64,000 bases of DNA, from NCBI GenBank assembly GCA_963753575.1, contig CAVWCR010000003.1, positions 3,472,001-3,536,000 on the forward strand. The letters run 5' to 3'. This document shows, piece after piece, positions 17,367 through 25,111 of the stretch. The stretch's first letter is position 1, and every line of letters begins with the position of its first letter. The notes beneath the pieces are model-generated. The model saw only the letters and a list, made by a program, of their open reading frames with translations, made no database searches and was not told the DNA's origin. A program made the translations under genes and the position numbers. Origin of the DNA: VAZQ01 sp963753575 (GTDB taxonomy: Bacteria; Pseudomonadota; Alphaproteobacteria; Rhizobiales; Xanthobacteraceae).

Positions 17367-17863
17367 GTGAGGCGCTCTATCCCATCACGGTCGAGGTCAA
17401 CGGCACGCAGCGCACCGGTCAGGTCACGGCGCGCACGTCGCTGGTCGACTGGCTGCGCGAGCATCTGCATCTTACCGGCACGCACATCGGCTGCGAGCAC
17501 GGCATCTGCGGCGCCTGCTCGGTGATGCTCGACGGCGAGCCGGTCCGCTCCTGCCTGATGTATGCGGTTCAGGCGAACGGCCACCGGATCGTGACGGTCG
17601 AGGGCCTGCAGCAGCCGGACGGAGGTCTGAGCGTGCTGCAGGACAGTTTCTGCGAAACGCATGCGTTGCAATGCGGCTATTGCACGCCCGGCATGCTGAT
17701 CGCGGCCCAGGCGCTGCTCGACGCCAATCCGCGCCCGACCGAAGAGCAGATTCGCGAGGCGATCGGCGGCAATCTCTGTCGCTGCACGGGTTATCAGCAG
17801 ATCGTCGACGCCGTTGCGCTGGCGGCGCAGCGCATAGGGGCGATGCGCATGGGGGCGACATGA
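17363..17863 (+). CDS. (2Fe-2S) subunit of the CoxMSL-type hydroxylase
   Basis: 166 residues with two [2Fe-2S] motifs: the ferredoxin type (CEHGICGACSVMLDGEPVRSC in outline, CX4CX2CX11C) and the helical type (QCGYCTPGM ... GNLCRCTGYQQI). It overlaps both neighbours by 4 bp, so the three subunits are translated in a coupled M-S-L order. There is no signal peptide, so the complex is cytoplasmic, unlike the TAT-exported enzyme at 2653. Confidence 0.93.
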   Translation: MSEALYPITVEVNGTQRTGQVTARTSLVDWLREHLHLTGTHIGCEHGICGACSVMLDGEPVRSCLMYAVQANGHRIVTVEGLQQPDGGLSVLQDSFCETHALQCGYCTPGMLIAAQALLDANPRPTEEQIREAIGGNLCRCTGYQQIVDAVALAAQRIGAMRMGAT

Positions 17864-20274
17864 CCACACGTCACGACGCCAGCGCCAACCGGTTTCGCTA
17901 TATCGGCTCCAAGCGGCGAACCAAGGAAGACCCGCGCTTCGTCACCGGGCGTGGCCGCTATGCCGCCGACGTCGCGCTTCCTGGCCTCAAGCATGTCGCG
18001 CTCGTGGCCTCGCCGCATGCCTCCGCGCGCATCGTGTCGATCCGCGCCGACACGGCGCGCGCGCTGCCGGGCGTGCACTATGTGCTGACGGGCGAGGAGC
18101 TCTGCGCCGCAACCGAGCCACTGCCGATCGGCGTCGACGCCCCGAAAGTGACGCGCTGGGCGTTGGCGCGCGACCGCGTGCGATACGCCGGCGAGTGGGT
18201 CGCGGCCGTCGTGGCGGACAGCCGGGCGCTCGCCGAGGACGCTGCCGAGCTCATCGAGGTCGAATACGAGCCACTCCCGCACGTCACCGACCCGGAACAG
18301 GCGATGGCTGACGACAGCCCGCTGGTCCATCCCGCGCACGGCTCGAACGTCATCCTGCACCGCCATTTCGTCTGGGGTCCGGTGGAGGAGGAATTCGCCA
18401 GGGCGGAGCACAAGCTCGCGTTTCGCGCGATCTGGAATCGCAACGCGACGGTGCCGATCGAGACCTTCGCGGTCGCTGCGCAATGGAATCCAGCAACCGA
18501 GATCCTCGACATCTGGGCGTCGATCCAGATGCCGAAATATCCCGACCAGGTCGCCAAGGCGCTGCGGCTGCCTGGCAACGCCGTGCGCGTGCATTACGAC
18601 GTTGACGTCGGCGGCAGCTATGGGGTCAAGCGCGGGCTCAAGCACACGGTGCTGGTCGGCTATCTCGCCAAGCGTCTCGGCCTGCCAGTGCGCCTGATCG
18701 AGGACCGGCTCGAGAACATGCGCGGCGGCGACATGCACGGGCCGGACCGCATCTTCGACATGACTGTCGCCTTCGACGGCGGCGGCACCATCCGCGCTCT
18801 CAAGATCAAGGCGGTCGACAACGTCGGCGCCTATGCGGGCCGCGCGCCGTTCCAGCTCGGCAAACCGGTCAGCGCGATCTGCGGGCCCTATCGGATCGAG
18901 GCGATCGCCTACGAGCCGGTCTCGGTGATGACCAACAAGACACCGCAGGAAGCGGTGCGCGGCTTCGGCCAATCACCGACCAACTTCGCGCTCGAGCGCA
19001 CCATGGACCGCGTTGCGCAGTTCCTGAACATGGACCGGATCGCGTTGCGGCAGAAGAACCTGATCCGCAAGGACGAGTTCCCATACACGATCCCGAGCGG
19101 CTCGACCTACGATTCCGGTGATTATCACATGGTCCTCGACAAGGCGCTCGCCGCGATCGACTATCCGGCGCTTGTGCGCCGGCGCGACGCGGCGCGCCGA
19201 TCGGGCCTGCTCGCCGGCATCGGCGTCTCGACCTGTCTCGAGCCGAGCGGCGGAAATTCCGCGTTCGAGCCGCTGCTCAATCCCAAGAATGAAACGACGA
19301 CCTGGATGGATTCCTGCCTGGTACGCGTCGATCTCTCGGGCGCGATCACCGGCATCATGGGCACGTCGTCATCGGGGCAGGGCCACGAAACGCTGGTGTC
19401 TACCGTGGTCGGCGAGATTCTCGAGCGCGACCCGGCGCAAATCCGGGTGATCCATGCCGACTCGCTTAACGCACTGCCCTCGAACAGCCCGGTCGGCAGC
19501 CGCATGGCGATCATGCTCGGCGGCGCGGCGGCGGGCGCGGCGCGCCGGATCAAGGAAACGCTCATCGCGATCGCGGCACACAATCTCGAATGCGCCAAGG
19601 AGGACCTCGAATACCGCGACGGCAATGTCAGCCTGAAGGGCGTGCCGGAAAAAGCCATGAGCTGGGATCAACTGGTCGAGATCGCGCATCGCAAGTTTCA
19701 TCAGATGCCGCTGGACATCGAGCCGGGGCTGCAGGCGAAATTCGTCTGGGAGGTGCCGACCGGCGGCGGCCTGCCAACGCCCGACGGCCGCGTCCAGATC
19801 TATCCGTGCTATGCGTTCGAGGCACACATCGTCTATGTCGAGATCGACCCGGAGACCGCCGCGCCCTGCATCAGGCAATATGTCTGCGGGCATGATTGCG
19901 GCGTCATGATCAACCCGGATATCGTGCACGGGATGACCTATGGCGGCATCGCGCACGGGATCGGCGCCGCGCTCTACGAGCAATTCACCTATGACGAGAA
20001 TGGCCAGCTCACCAGCGGCACGTTCATGGACTACCTGATCCCGAGCGCGCTCGAAGTGCCGCCGATCAGTATCGTCGATCACTGTACGCCCTCGCCGCTG
20101 ACCACCTTCGGACAGAAAGGCTCTGGCGAAGCCGGCTATCTCGGCGCGCCGGCAGCCGTGGCCAATGCAGTGAATGACGCACTCGCGCCGCTCGGCGTCG
20201 AGGTCAACACGCTGCCGATGTCCCATTTGGCGATCTGGGAGGCGCTCGGCAACGCTATGCGAGATGGCAAGTGA
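17860..20274 (+). CDS. Molybdopterin (large) subunit of the CoxMSL-type hydroxylase
   Basis: 804 residues, full length. Landmarks are the N-terminal substrate-domain motif KEDPRFVTGRGRYAAD; VGGSYGVKRG in place of the usual GGGFG(G/M)K; AVRGFGQSPTNFALE; SSGQGHET; and the catalytic-glutamate loop GQKGSGEAGYLG. The active-site loop is of xanthine-dehydrogenase type and lacks the VAYRCSFR signature of true CO dehydrogenase, so carbon monoxide is an unlikely substrate. ATG 17860 overlaps the small-subunit stop. The operon faces away from the AraC regulator and is followed by a cruciform repeat and amidohydrolases, which suggests hydroxylation of a ring compound. Confidence 0.92.
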   Translation: MTTRHDASANRFRYIGSKRRTKEDPRFVTGRGRYAADVALPGLKHVALVASPHASARIVSIRADTARALPGVHYVLTGEELCAATEPLPIGVDAPKVTRWALARDRVRYAGEWVAAVVADSRALAEDAAELIEVEYEPLPHVTDPEQAMADDSPLVHPAHGSNVILHRHFVWGPVEEEFARAEHKLAFRAIWNRNATVPIETFAVAAQWNPATEILDIWASIQMPKYPDQVAKALRLPGNAVRVHYDVDVGGSYGVKRGLKHTVLVGYLAKRLGLPVRLIEDRLENMRGGDMHGPDRIFDMTVAFDGGGTIRALKIKAVDNVGAYAGRAPFQLGKPVSAICGPYRIEAIAYEPVSVMTNKTPQEAVRGFGQSPTNFALERTMDRVAQFLNMDRIALRQKNLIRKDEFPYTIPSGSTYDSGDYHMVLDKALAAIDYPALVRRRDAARRSGLLAGIGVSTCLEPSGGNSAFEPLLNPKNETTTWMDSCLVRVDLSGAITGIMGTSSSGQGHETLVSTVVGEILERDPAQIRVIHADSLNALPSNSPVGSRMAIMLGGAAAGAARRIKETLIAIAAHNLECAKEDLEYRDGNVSLKGVPEKAMSWDQLVEIAHRKFHQMPLDIEPGLQAKFVWEVPTGGGLPTPDGRVQIYPCYAFEAHIVYVEIDPETAAPCIRQYVCGHDCGVMINPDIVHGMTYGGIAHGIGAALYEQFTYDENGQLTSGTFMDYLIPSALEVPPISIVDHCTPSPLTTFGQKGSGEAGYLGAPAAVANAVNDALAPLGVEVNTLPMSHLAIWEALGNAMRDGK

Positions 20275-20305
20275 GCCCGACCTTGATCACGATCGACGCA
20301 TTCTC

Positions 20306-20399
20306 GACGTCATGGCCGGGCTTGTCCCGGCCATCCACGACTTCACTAATGTAATGAAAGGAAGACGTGGATGCCCGCGACAAGCGCGGGCATGACGAG
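20306..20399. repeat. Cruciform intergenic repeat (double hairpin, GGCCGGG type)
   Basis: TGGCCGGG/CCCGGCCA (20313-20333) and ATGCCCGCG/CGCGGGCAT (20371-20393) hairpins are enclosed by outer arms CGTCATG/CATGACG and linked by CCATCCACG/CGTGGAT. The whole 94 bp can fold into one branched structure. This composition is characteristic of interspersed repeats in Bradyrhizobium-related genomes. It lies between the hydroxylase operon and the amidohydrolase gene. Confidence 0.85.
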
Positions 20400-20439
20400 T
20401 ATCAGTTCCACCGTCCTGGCCCAACAAGCGAGTTCTCCC

Positions 20440-21483
20440 GTGACGCAGCTCATCATCGACGTCCACGCGCATTTCGTTCCCAAATGTCTCTATGAGCGCT
20501 TCGATGCGACGGCTCAACAGTTCCCCGGCGTGCGGCTCATGCGCGGCGACAAGGGCGTGCGCATGCAGTTTCCGGGCACGGAGCCGACGCGGCCGGTGTC
20601 GCCGAAGCTTTCCGATCTCGCCGACCGCCGCGCCTGGATGGACCAGAACGGCATCGACCACCAGCTCATGGGCGGCTGGCTCGACATCTTCGGCTACGAG
20701 CTTCCTCCGCAGGAAGGTCTCGCCTGGAGCCGCTTCATCAACGATTGCATGTGGGACGAGCTGGGCGACGAGCCGCGATTCACGGCGCTTGCCACGGTGC
20801 CGCTGCAGGATGGCGCAATGGCCGCCGAGGTGCTCGGCGAGGCGATGGCCAAGGGCTTCGGCGGCGTAATGATCGGCACGCTGCCCAAAGGCACCGGCGG
20901 CAACCTCGACGATCCGTCGCTCGATCCGTTCTGGGCTGCGGCATCGAAGCTCGAGGCCGCGGTCTATCTGCACCCGATGTTCATCTGCGGCGAGCCGCGC
21001 CTCAACGACTATGACCTCGTCAACGCCATCGGGCGCGTGGCCGATACGTCGATCGCGGTATCGCGGTTGCTGTTCTCAGGCCACCTCCTGAAATTTGCCG
21101 GCCTCAAGTTCATTCTCTCGCACGGTGGCGCAGCCTTGCCATTCGCGCTCGGCCGGCTCGCGCGCAATCACCAGATCGCACAGGGCAAGTACGCCGATCC
21201 GCGCAAAGGCTTTGCGGCCATTTATTTCAATTCGGTCGTGTTCGACGCGGATTCGCTGGAGTACCTGGCGAAGAAGGCCGGCACCGACCGCCTTATGCTC
21301 GGCTCCGACATGCCGTTCCCGATCGGCGACCCCGAGCCGACGAAGGTCGTCAATGCGGCGCAATTTTCCGATGGCGACCGGGAAAAAATCCTCGGCGCCA
21401 CGGCGCAGCGCGTGTTCCGTCTGCGGCCGGATTGCCTGTGCCACCGCGCTGATCCGAGCAAAGCCGCTGCGACCAGGTCATGA
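20440..21483 (+). CDS. ACMSD-like amidohydrolase, TIM-barrel metal hydrolase/decarboxylase
   Basis: About 347 residues. Metal-ligand motifs are the N-terminal IDVHAHF (HxH), the central HPMF histidine, FILSHGG, and GSDMPFP with the conserved Asp. This is the amidohydrolase_2 family, which includes aminocarboxymuconate-semialdehyde decarboxylase, gamma-resorcylate decarboxylase and related hydrolases. The GTG at 20440 is chosen because the ATG at 20392 lies inside the cruciform repeat. Gene order after a molybdenum hydroxylase suggests processing of the hydroxylated ring product. The last 6 bp overlap the convergent second amidohydrolase. Confidence 0.85.
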   Translation: MTQLIIDVHAHFVPKCLYERFDATAQQFPGVRLMRGDKGVRMQFPGTEPTRPVSPKLSDLADRRAWMDQNGIDHQLMGGWLDIFGYELPPQEGLAWSRFINDCMWDELGDEPRFTALATVPLQDGAMAAEVLGEAMAKGFGGVMIGTLPKGTGGNLDDPSLDPFWAAASKLEAAVYLHPMFICGEPRLNDYDLVNAIGRVADTSIAVSRLLFSGHLLKFAGLKFILSHGGAALPFALGRLARNHQIAQGKYADPRKGFAAIYFNSVVFDADSLEYLAKKAGTDRLMLGSDMPFPIGDPEPTKVVNAAQFSDGDREKILGATAQRVFRLRPDCLCHRADPSKAAATRS

Positions 21484-22470
21484 AACGCCGAAGAGCGCGA
21501 GCGCGTTATCGCGCAGCACCTTGGCCTTGTCGGTCTCTGTGATCGACAGGGCTTTGACCTGGCGCACGCATTCGCCGGTACCCATGTCGTAAGGGTAGTC
21601 GCTGCCCAGGAGCACGCGCGCGGACCCGACCGATGAGACCAGGAACTCAAGCTGCGGCCGCGCGTGCAAGATGGTGTCGTAGTAGAAGCGGTCGATCGAC
21701 GGCTGCGGCGACTGCTTGATGTTGACCTTGGGCTCCGGTCGCACCTGCCAGCCAAGCACCCAGCGTCCGGCCTGATAGGGCACGAAGCCGCCGCCATGCA
21801 CGAGCAACACCTTCAGCGCCGGATGGCGTTCGAGCACGCCGCCGAACACGAGACACGCCGCCGCGATGGTGGTGTCGAGCGGGTTGCCGATCAGGTTGGT
21901 GAGATAATAGGAGCGCAAGCGATCGGCACCCGCGACGTTGACCGGATGCACGATCATGAAGGCGCCGAGCGCGGCGGCTTCCGCCCACAACGGCTCGAAC
22001 GCGGGGTCGTCGAGGTTCCGGCCGCGCGCGTTGGAGCCGATCATGGCGCCGCGCAGGCCGAGGGTACGCACTGCGCGGCGCAATTCCTCGGCGGCGAGCT
22101 GCGGCGCCTGCATCGGCAACGTGGCGATGCCGAGGAAGCGATCCGGGTGCGTCTTCACCAGCTTGGCGATCTGGTCGTTCTGCAGCGCCGCGCAGGCGGC
22201 CGCGAGCGCCGGCTCCTGGTCGTAGAAATAGGTCTGCGGCGTCGCCGAGAGCACCTGCACGTCCACTTCGGCAGCCGCCATGTCGGCAAAGCGCCGGTCG
22301 AGGTCGAAACCGCCGCGCGGGAACGGCCGGTACGGCGTTCCGGCAACCTCGAGCACGGCGAAATCAGAATCGATCGGCGTCAGCCGCGGCGCGATCTTGG
22401 GGGCCTCCTTCTGCAGCAGCCCCATGGTTTCCTCGGTCAGCACGTGGGTGTGAACGTCGATCGTACGCAT
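21478..22470 (-). CDS. ACMSD-like amidohydrolase, second copy
   Basis: 330 residues. The metal site is IDVHTHVL at the N-terminus, MIVHPVN, LLVHGGGFVPY and GSDYPYDMG. It is a distant paralogue of the convergent neighbour (shared GxMIGxxxxGxNLDDP region) and the two stops overlap by 6 bp. The upstream region (22471-22578) is shared with the divergent Bug receptor gene, so both could respond to the same signal. Decarboxylation or hydrolysis of a small ring-derived acid is likely; the exact substrate is not predictable. Confidence 0.88.
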   Translation of the reverse strand: MRTIDVHTHVLTEETMGLLQKEAPKIAPRLTPIDSDFAVLEVAGTPYRPFPRGGFDLDRRFADMAAAEVDVQVLSATPQTYFYDQEPALAAACAALQNDQIAKLVKTHPDRFLGIATLPMQAPQLAAEELRRAVRTLGLRGAMIGSNARGRNLDDPAFEPLWAEAAALGAFMIVHPVNVAGADRLRSYYLTNLIGNPLDTTIAAACLVFGGVLERHPALKVLLVHGGGFVPYQAGRWVLGWQVRPEPKVNIKQSPQPSIDRFYYDTILHARPQLEFLVSSVGSARVLLGSDYPYDMGTGECVRQVKALSITETDKAKVLRDNALALFGVS

Positions 22471-22578
22471 GCTCTGCCTTTCGTTTCGTGCACCAAAGCC
22501 TGAGGGGTCGCTGCATCGTTACTCTTGGTCGCCGGTTCTTATGCTATAGCGGGGCCCGAAGGCTACAGGAGAAAACGA

Positions 22579-23592
22579 ATGAAAACGGCATTGCTGGCGC
22601 TATTCGCCGTTGTCGCGACCCCGGCGCTGGCCCAACGGAACGCCGCGGATTTCTACCGCGGCAAGACGGTGCGCATCGTGGTCGGTGTCGGCGTCGGCTC
22701 GGGCTATGACATCAATGCACGCGCCATCGCCCGGCATCTGTCGGCCCACATTCCGGGCAACCCGACCGTGATCGTGCAAAACCAGCCCGGTGCCGGCAGT
22801 GCCACCATGACGAATGCGCTCTACAACACGGGCCCGTTCGACGGCACTGTCATCGGCGCGCCGTTCAACGGCTTGCCGACCACGCCGTTGCTGCAGCCGG
22901 CGGGCGTGCGCTTCGACCCGGTGAAGCTCCTCTGGGTCGGCAGCAGCAATCGCGAAACGCAGATCACCTACCTGTGGCACAGCGCGCCGGTCGAGAAATT
23001 CGAGGACATCCGCAACACCCGGATTGTCGTCGGCGCGCAGGCACCGGGCACGACGCAGTACGACTATCCGATGCTGGTGAATGCGCTGTTCGGTTTCAAG
23101 TTCAAGGTCATCACCGGCTATCAGAGCACGCCCAAGATCCATCTCGCGATGGAGAGCGGCGAAATCCAGGGCAACGCCGCCAGCAACTGGACCACGGTGC
23201 GCGCGCTCAATCCGCAGTGGATCACGGAGAAGAAGATCAAGATCCTTGCGCAGTGGGCGCTGCGCAAGAATCCCGAACTGGCGAGCGTGCCGATGGCGCT
23301 CGACCTCGCCAAGACCGACCCCGAGCGGCAGGCGATGCTCCTTCTGCTGGCGCGGCTCGAATACGGCCGGCCCTACTTCCTGCCGCCGGGCGTGCCGGCC
23401 GAGCGCGTCACCGCGCTGCGGCGCGCCTTCGACGCCACCATGAAGGACCAGGCGTTCCTGGCCGAGGCGGAGAAGCTCAAGCTCGACGTCGATCCGCTCA
23501 CCGGCGAGCAGGTCGCCGCGCTGGTGGAGCAGGTGTCGCGCACCGCGCCCGCGACTGCCGCGCGCGTACGCAAGGCGCTCGAGGCGAAGTAG
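22579..23592 (+). CDS. Bug/TctC-family periplasmic solute receptor
   Basis: 337 residues with a Sec signal (LLALFAVVATPALAQ) and Bug motifs FYRGKTVRIVVGVGVGSGYD, NPTVIVQNQPGAGSAT and GAQAPGTTQYDYP. The start is fixed by AGGAGA 7 bp upstream. It is the closest paralogue of the receptor at 13365 along its whole length, so the two probably bind related ligands. It is divergent from the second amidohydrolase and ends 11 bp before a large inverted repeat. Confidence 0.92.
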   Translation: MKTALLALFAVVATPALAQRNAADFYRGKTVRIVVGVGVGSGYDINARAIARHLSAHIPGNPTVIVQNQPGAGSATMTNALYNTGPFDGTVIGAPFNGLPTTPLLQPAGVRFDPVKLLWVGSSNRETQITYLWHSAPVEKFEDIRNTRIVVGAQAPGTTQYDYPMLVNALFGFKFKVITGYQSTPKIHLAMESGEIQGNAASNWTTVRALNPQWITEKKIKILAQWALRKNPELASVPMALDLAKTDPERQAMLLLLARLEYGRPYFLPPGVPAERVTALRRAFDATMKDQAFLAEAEKLKLDVDPLTGEQVAALVEQVSRTAPATAARVRKALEAK

Positions 23593-23602
23593 TATGTCTC
23601 GG

Positions 23603-23713
23603 TGTCGTCCCCGCGAAAGCGGGGACCCAGTAAACACAGGCGAAGTGATCAGGGCTGTGGAGCTGCAACATTCGATTCTGGGATACTGGGTCCCCGCCTT
23701 CGCGGGGACGACA
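23603..23713. repeat. Long inverted repeat between convergent genes
   Basis: The outer arms TGTCGTCCCCGC and GCGGGGACGACA and the inner arms GGGGACCCAGTA and TACTGGGTCCCC pair across about 40 bp of spacer. A GCGAAAGC mini-hairpin sits in the left arm. It fills the gap between the Bug gene and the convergent dehydrogenase gene and could end transcription from both sides. It belongs to the same interspersed repeat class as other copies in this window. Confidence 0.85.
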
Positions 23714-23723
23714 GCAAGGAAAG

Positions 23724-24797
23724 CTAGCGTCCGCGCAGCGGCGTGACGCCCATCTCGCCCGCGAACCTGTCGAGCTCGCCGATCAGCTCGTGGGGCATCG
23801 GCACGCCGTTGGCGAGCCGGTCAGCGCGGCGCGACCGCCGCTCCTGCCCGGGCAGGCGCACGGCGTCGAAGCCCGGCAGCGGCTTTGAGGTGCGCAGATC
23901 GCGCAGATGGCGATCCATCTCGGCCTTGAATTCGTCGAGCGGCGTGAAGCGGGCGACATCGAGCGCGATGATGAAGTGCCCGGTGTTGGAAACATCGGTG
24001 TCGTTGTAGTTGAAGTCGAACACGTCACGGCCGAAAGCCGCGCCATTGAGCGGACCGGCCAAGAGCCCGAGCACGAGCGCGAGCCCGCTGCCCTTGTAGC
24101 CACCGATCGGCAGCAGCACGCCCTCGCCGCTCCGCGCCGGATCGGTGAGCGGCTGCCCATCCTTGGTCTTGACCATCCAGCCTTCCGGCAGCGGCTTTCC
24201 CTGCAGGCGATGCGACTTGATGGTGCCGTAGGAGACGACTGAGGTCGCGATATCGAGCACGATCGGCGCTTCCTCGCCCGCTGGGATCGCGACCGCGACC
24301 GGGTTGGTGCCGAGAAGCAACTCGACGCCGCCCCAGACCGGCATGTGATTGGCGCTCGCCACCACGCTGTAGATGCCGACCATGCTGTGCGGAAGCGGCA
24401 GCGCCGCATAGACGCCGGCGGCGCCCGCGTGGTTCGAATGATGCGCGCCGACCCAGCCGATGCCGCTCGCACGCGCAAGCTCGATCGCGGTCTCGGCCGC
24501 GCGCGCCATGACGAGGTGGCCCATGCCGTTATCGCCATCGACCAGCGCGGTCGCCGCCGCGGTCTGCTCGACCGTGATGTTTGGCCGCGGATTGATCCCG
24601 CCCGCGCGCAGGCGCTTGACGTATTGCGGCAGGCGGAAGATCCCGTGCGCATCGGCGCCGGTAAGATCGGCCTCGCACATCAGTTCGGCGACCTTGCCGG
24701 CATCGGCTGCCGGAAGCCCGGTCTTGACCAGCGCGTCCGCGATAAAGGCGCTGATCGCCCGCGCCGACACCTGTTCAGCCTTCATCACCTGGTCCAT
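23724..24797 (-). CDS. Ldh family (malate/L-lactate/ureidoglycolate) dehydrogenase
   Basis: About 357 residues of the NAD(P)-dependent LDH2/MDH2 family, a fold distinct from classical malate dehydrogenase. Family marks are GADAHGIFRLPQYV, the catalytic-histidine segment GAHHSNHAGAAG, ASANHMPVWGG, LLGTNPVAVAIPAG and GGYKGSGLAL. It would interconvert an alpha-hydroxy acid and an alpha-keto acid. The ATG at 24797 is preferred over a GTG three codons earlier. It is a single gene between an inverted repeat and the second double-hairpin element. Confidence 0.9.
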   Translation of the reverse strand: MDQVMKAEQVSARAISAFIADALVKTGLPAADAGKVAELMCEADLTGADAHGIFRLPQYVKRLRAGGINPRPNITVEQTAAATALVDGDNGMGHLVMARAAETAIELARASGIGWVGAHHSNHAGAAGVYAALPLPHSMVGIYSVVASANHMPVWGGVELLLGTNPVAVAIPAGEEAPIVLDIATSVVSYGTIKSHRLQGKPLPEGWMVKTKDGQPLTDPARSGEGVLLPIGGYKGSGLALVLGLLAGPLNGAAFGRDVFDFNYNDTDVSNTGHFIIALDVARFTPLDEFKAEMDRHLRDLRTSKPLPGFDAVRLPGQERRSRRADRLANGVPMPHELIGELDRFAGEMGVTPLRGR

Positions 24798-24883
24798 GCC
24801 GCTCACCCACCCGGTTCCCTGTCACAAATGTCGCACCAACGGCCTGGTCACTGCATAGCCGGCGGGACATTAAACCGCCTACC

Positions 24884-25045
24884 GCCGCCGATTTGAAGTT
24901 CCTACAACGGTCGCCGCAAACACGGTTAGGAACTTCAAATCGAAAAGCGGCGCTAAAATAATCATGGTGCTAGTGCCCCTTTGCTTCCGAAGTTCGTACC
25001 AGAGGACGCCGCGACGACCTACGAACTTCGGAAGCGGGGCACTAG
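24884..25045. repeat. Double-hairpin repeat, copy B
   Basis: Same architecture as 9542-9704. Hairpin 1 has stems 24884-24888/24947-24951 and 24890-24903/24928-24941. Hairpin 2 has stems 24970-24979/25036-25045 and 24983-24997/25021-25035. In hairpin 2 the pair T-A of copy A (GTTTCC/GGAAAC) is C-G here (GCTTCC/GGAAGC), a compensated change. The loops are largely different. It lies between the divergent dehydrogenase and molybdopterin-subunit genes, ending 66 bp before the latter's start. Confidence 0.9.
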
Positions 25046-25111
25046 CGGACGGCGCCGTTTTGGCTGTAAACGCACCCTTCACGAACCCTCCAAAAAAACC
25101 CGGAATTCGAC

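Noticed and set aside
17860..20274. Carbon monoxide dehydrogenase (CoxL form I).
   Set aside because: The form I active-site signature VAYRCSFR is not present; the loop is of general xanthine-dehydrogenase-family type.
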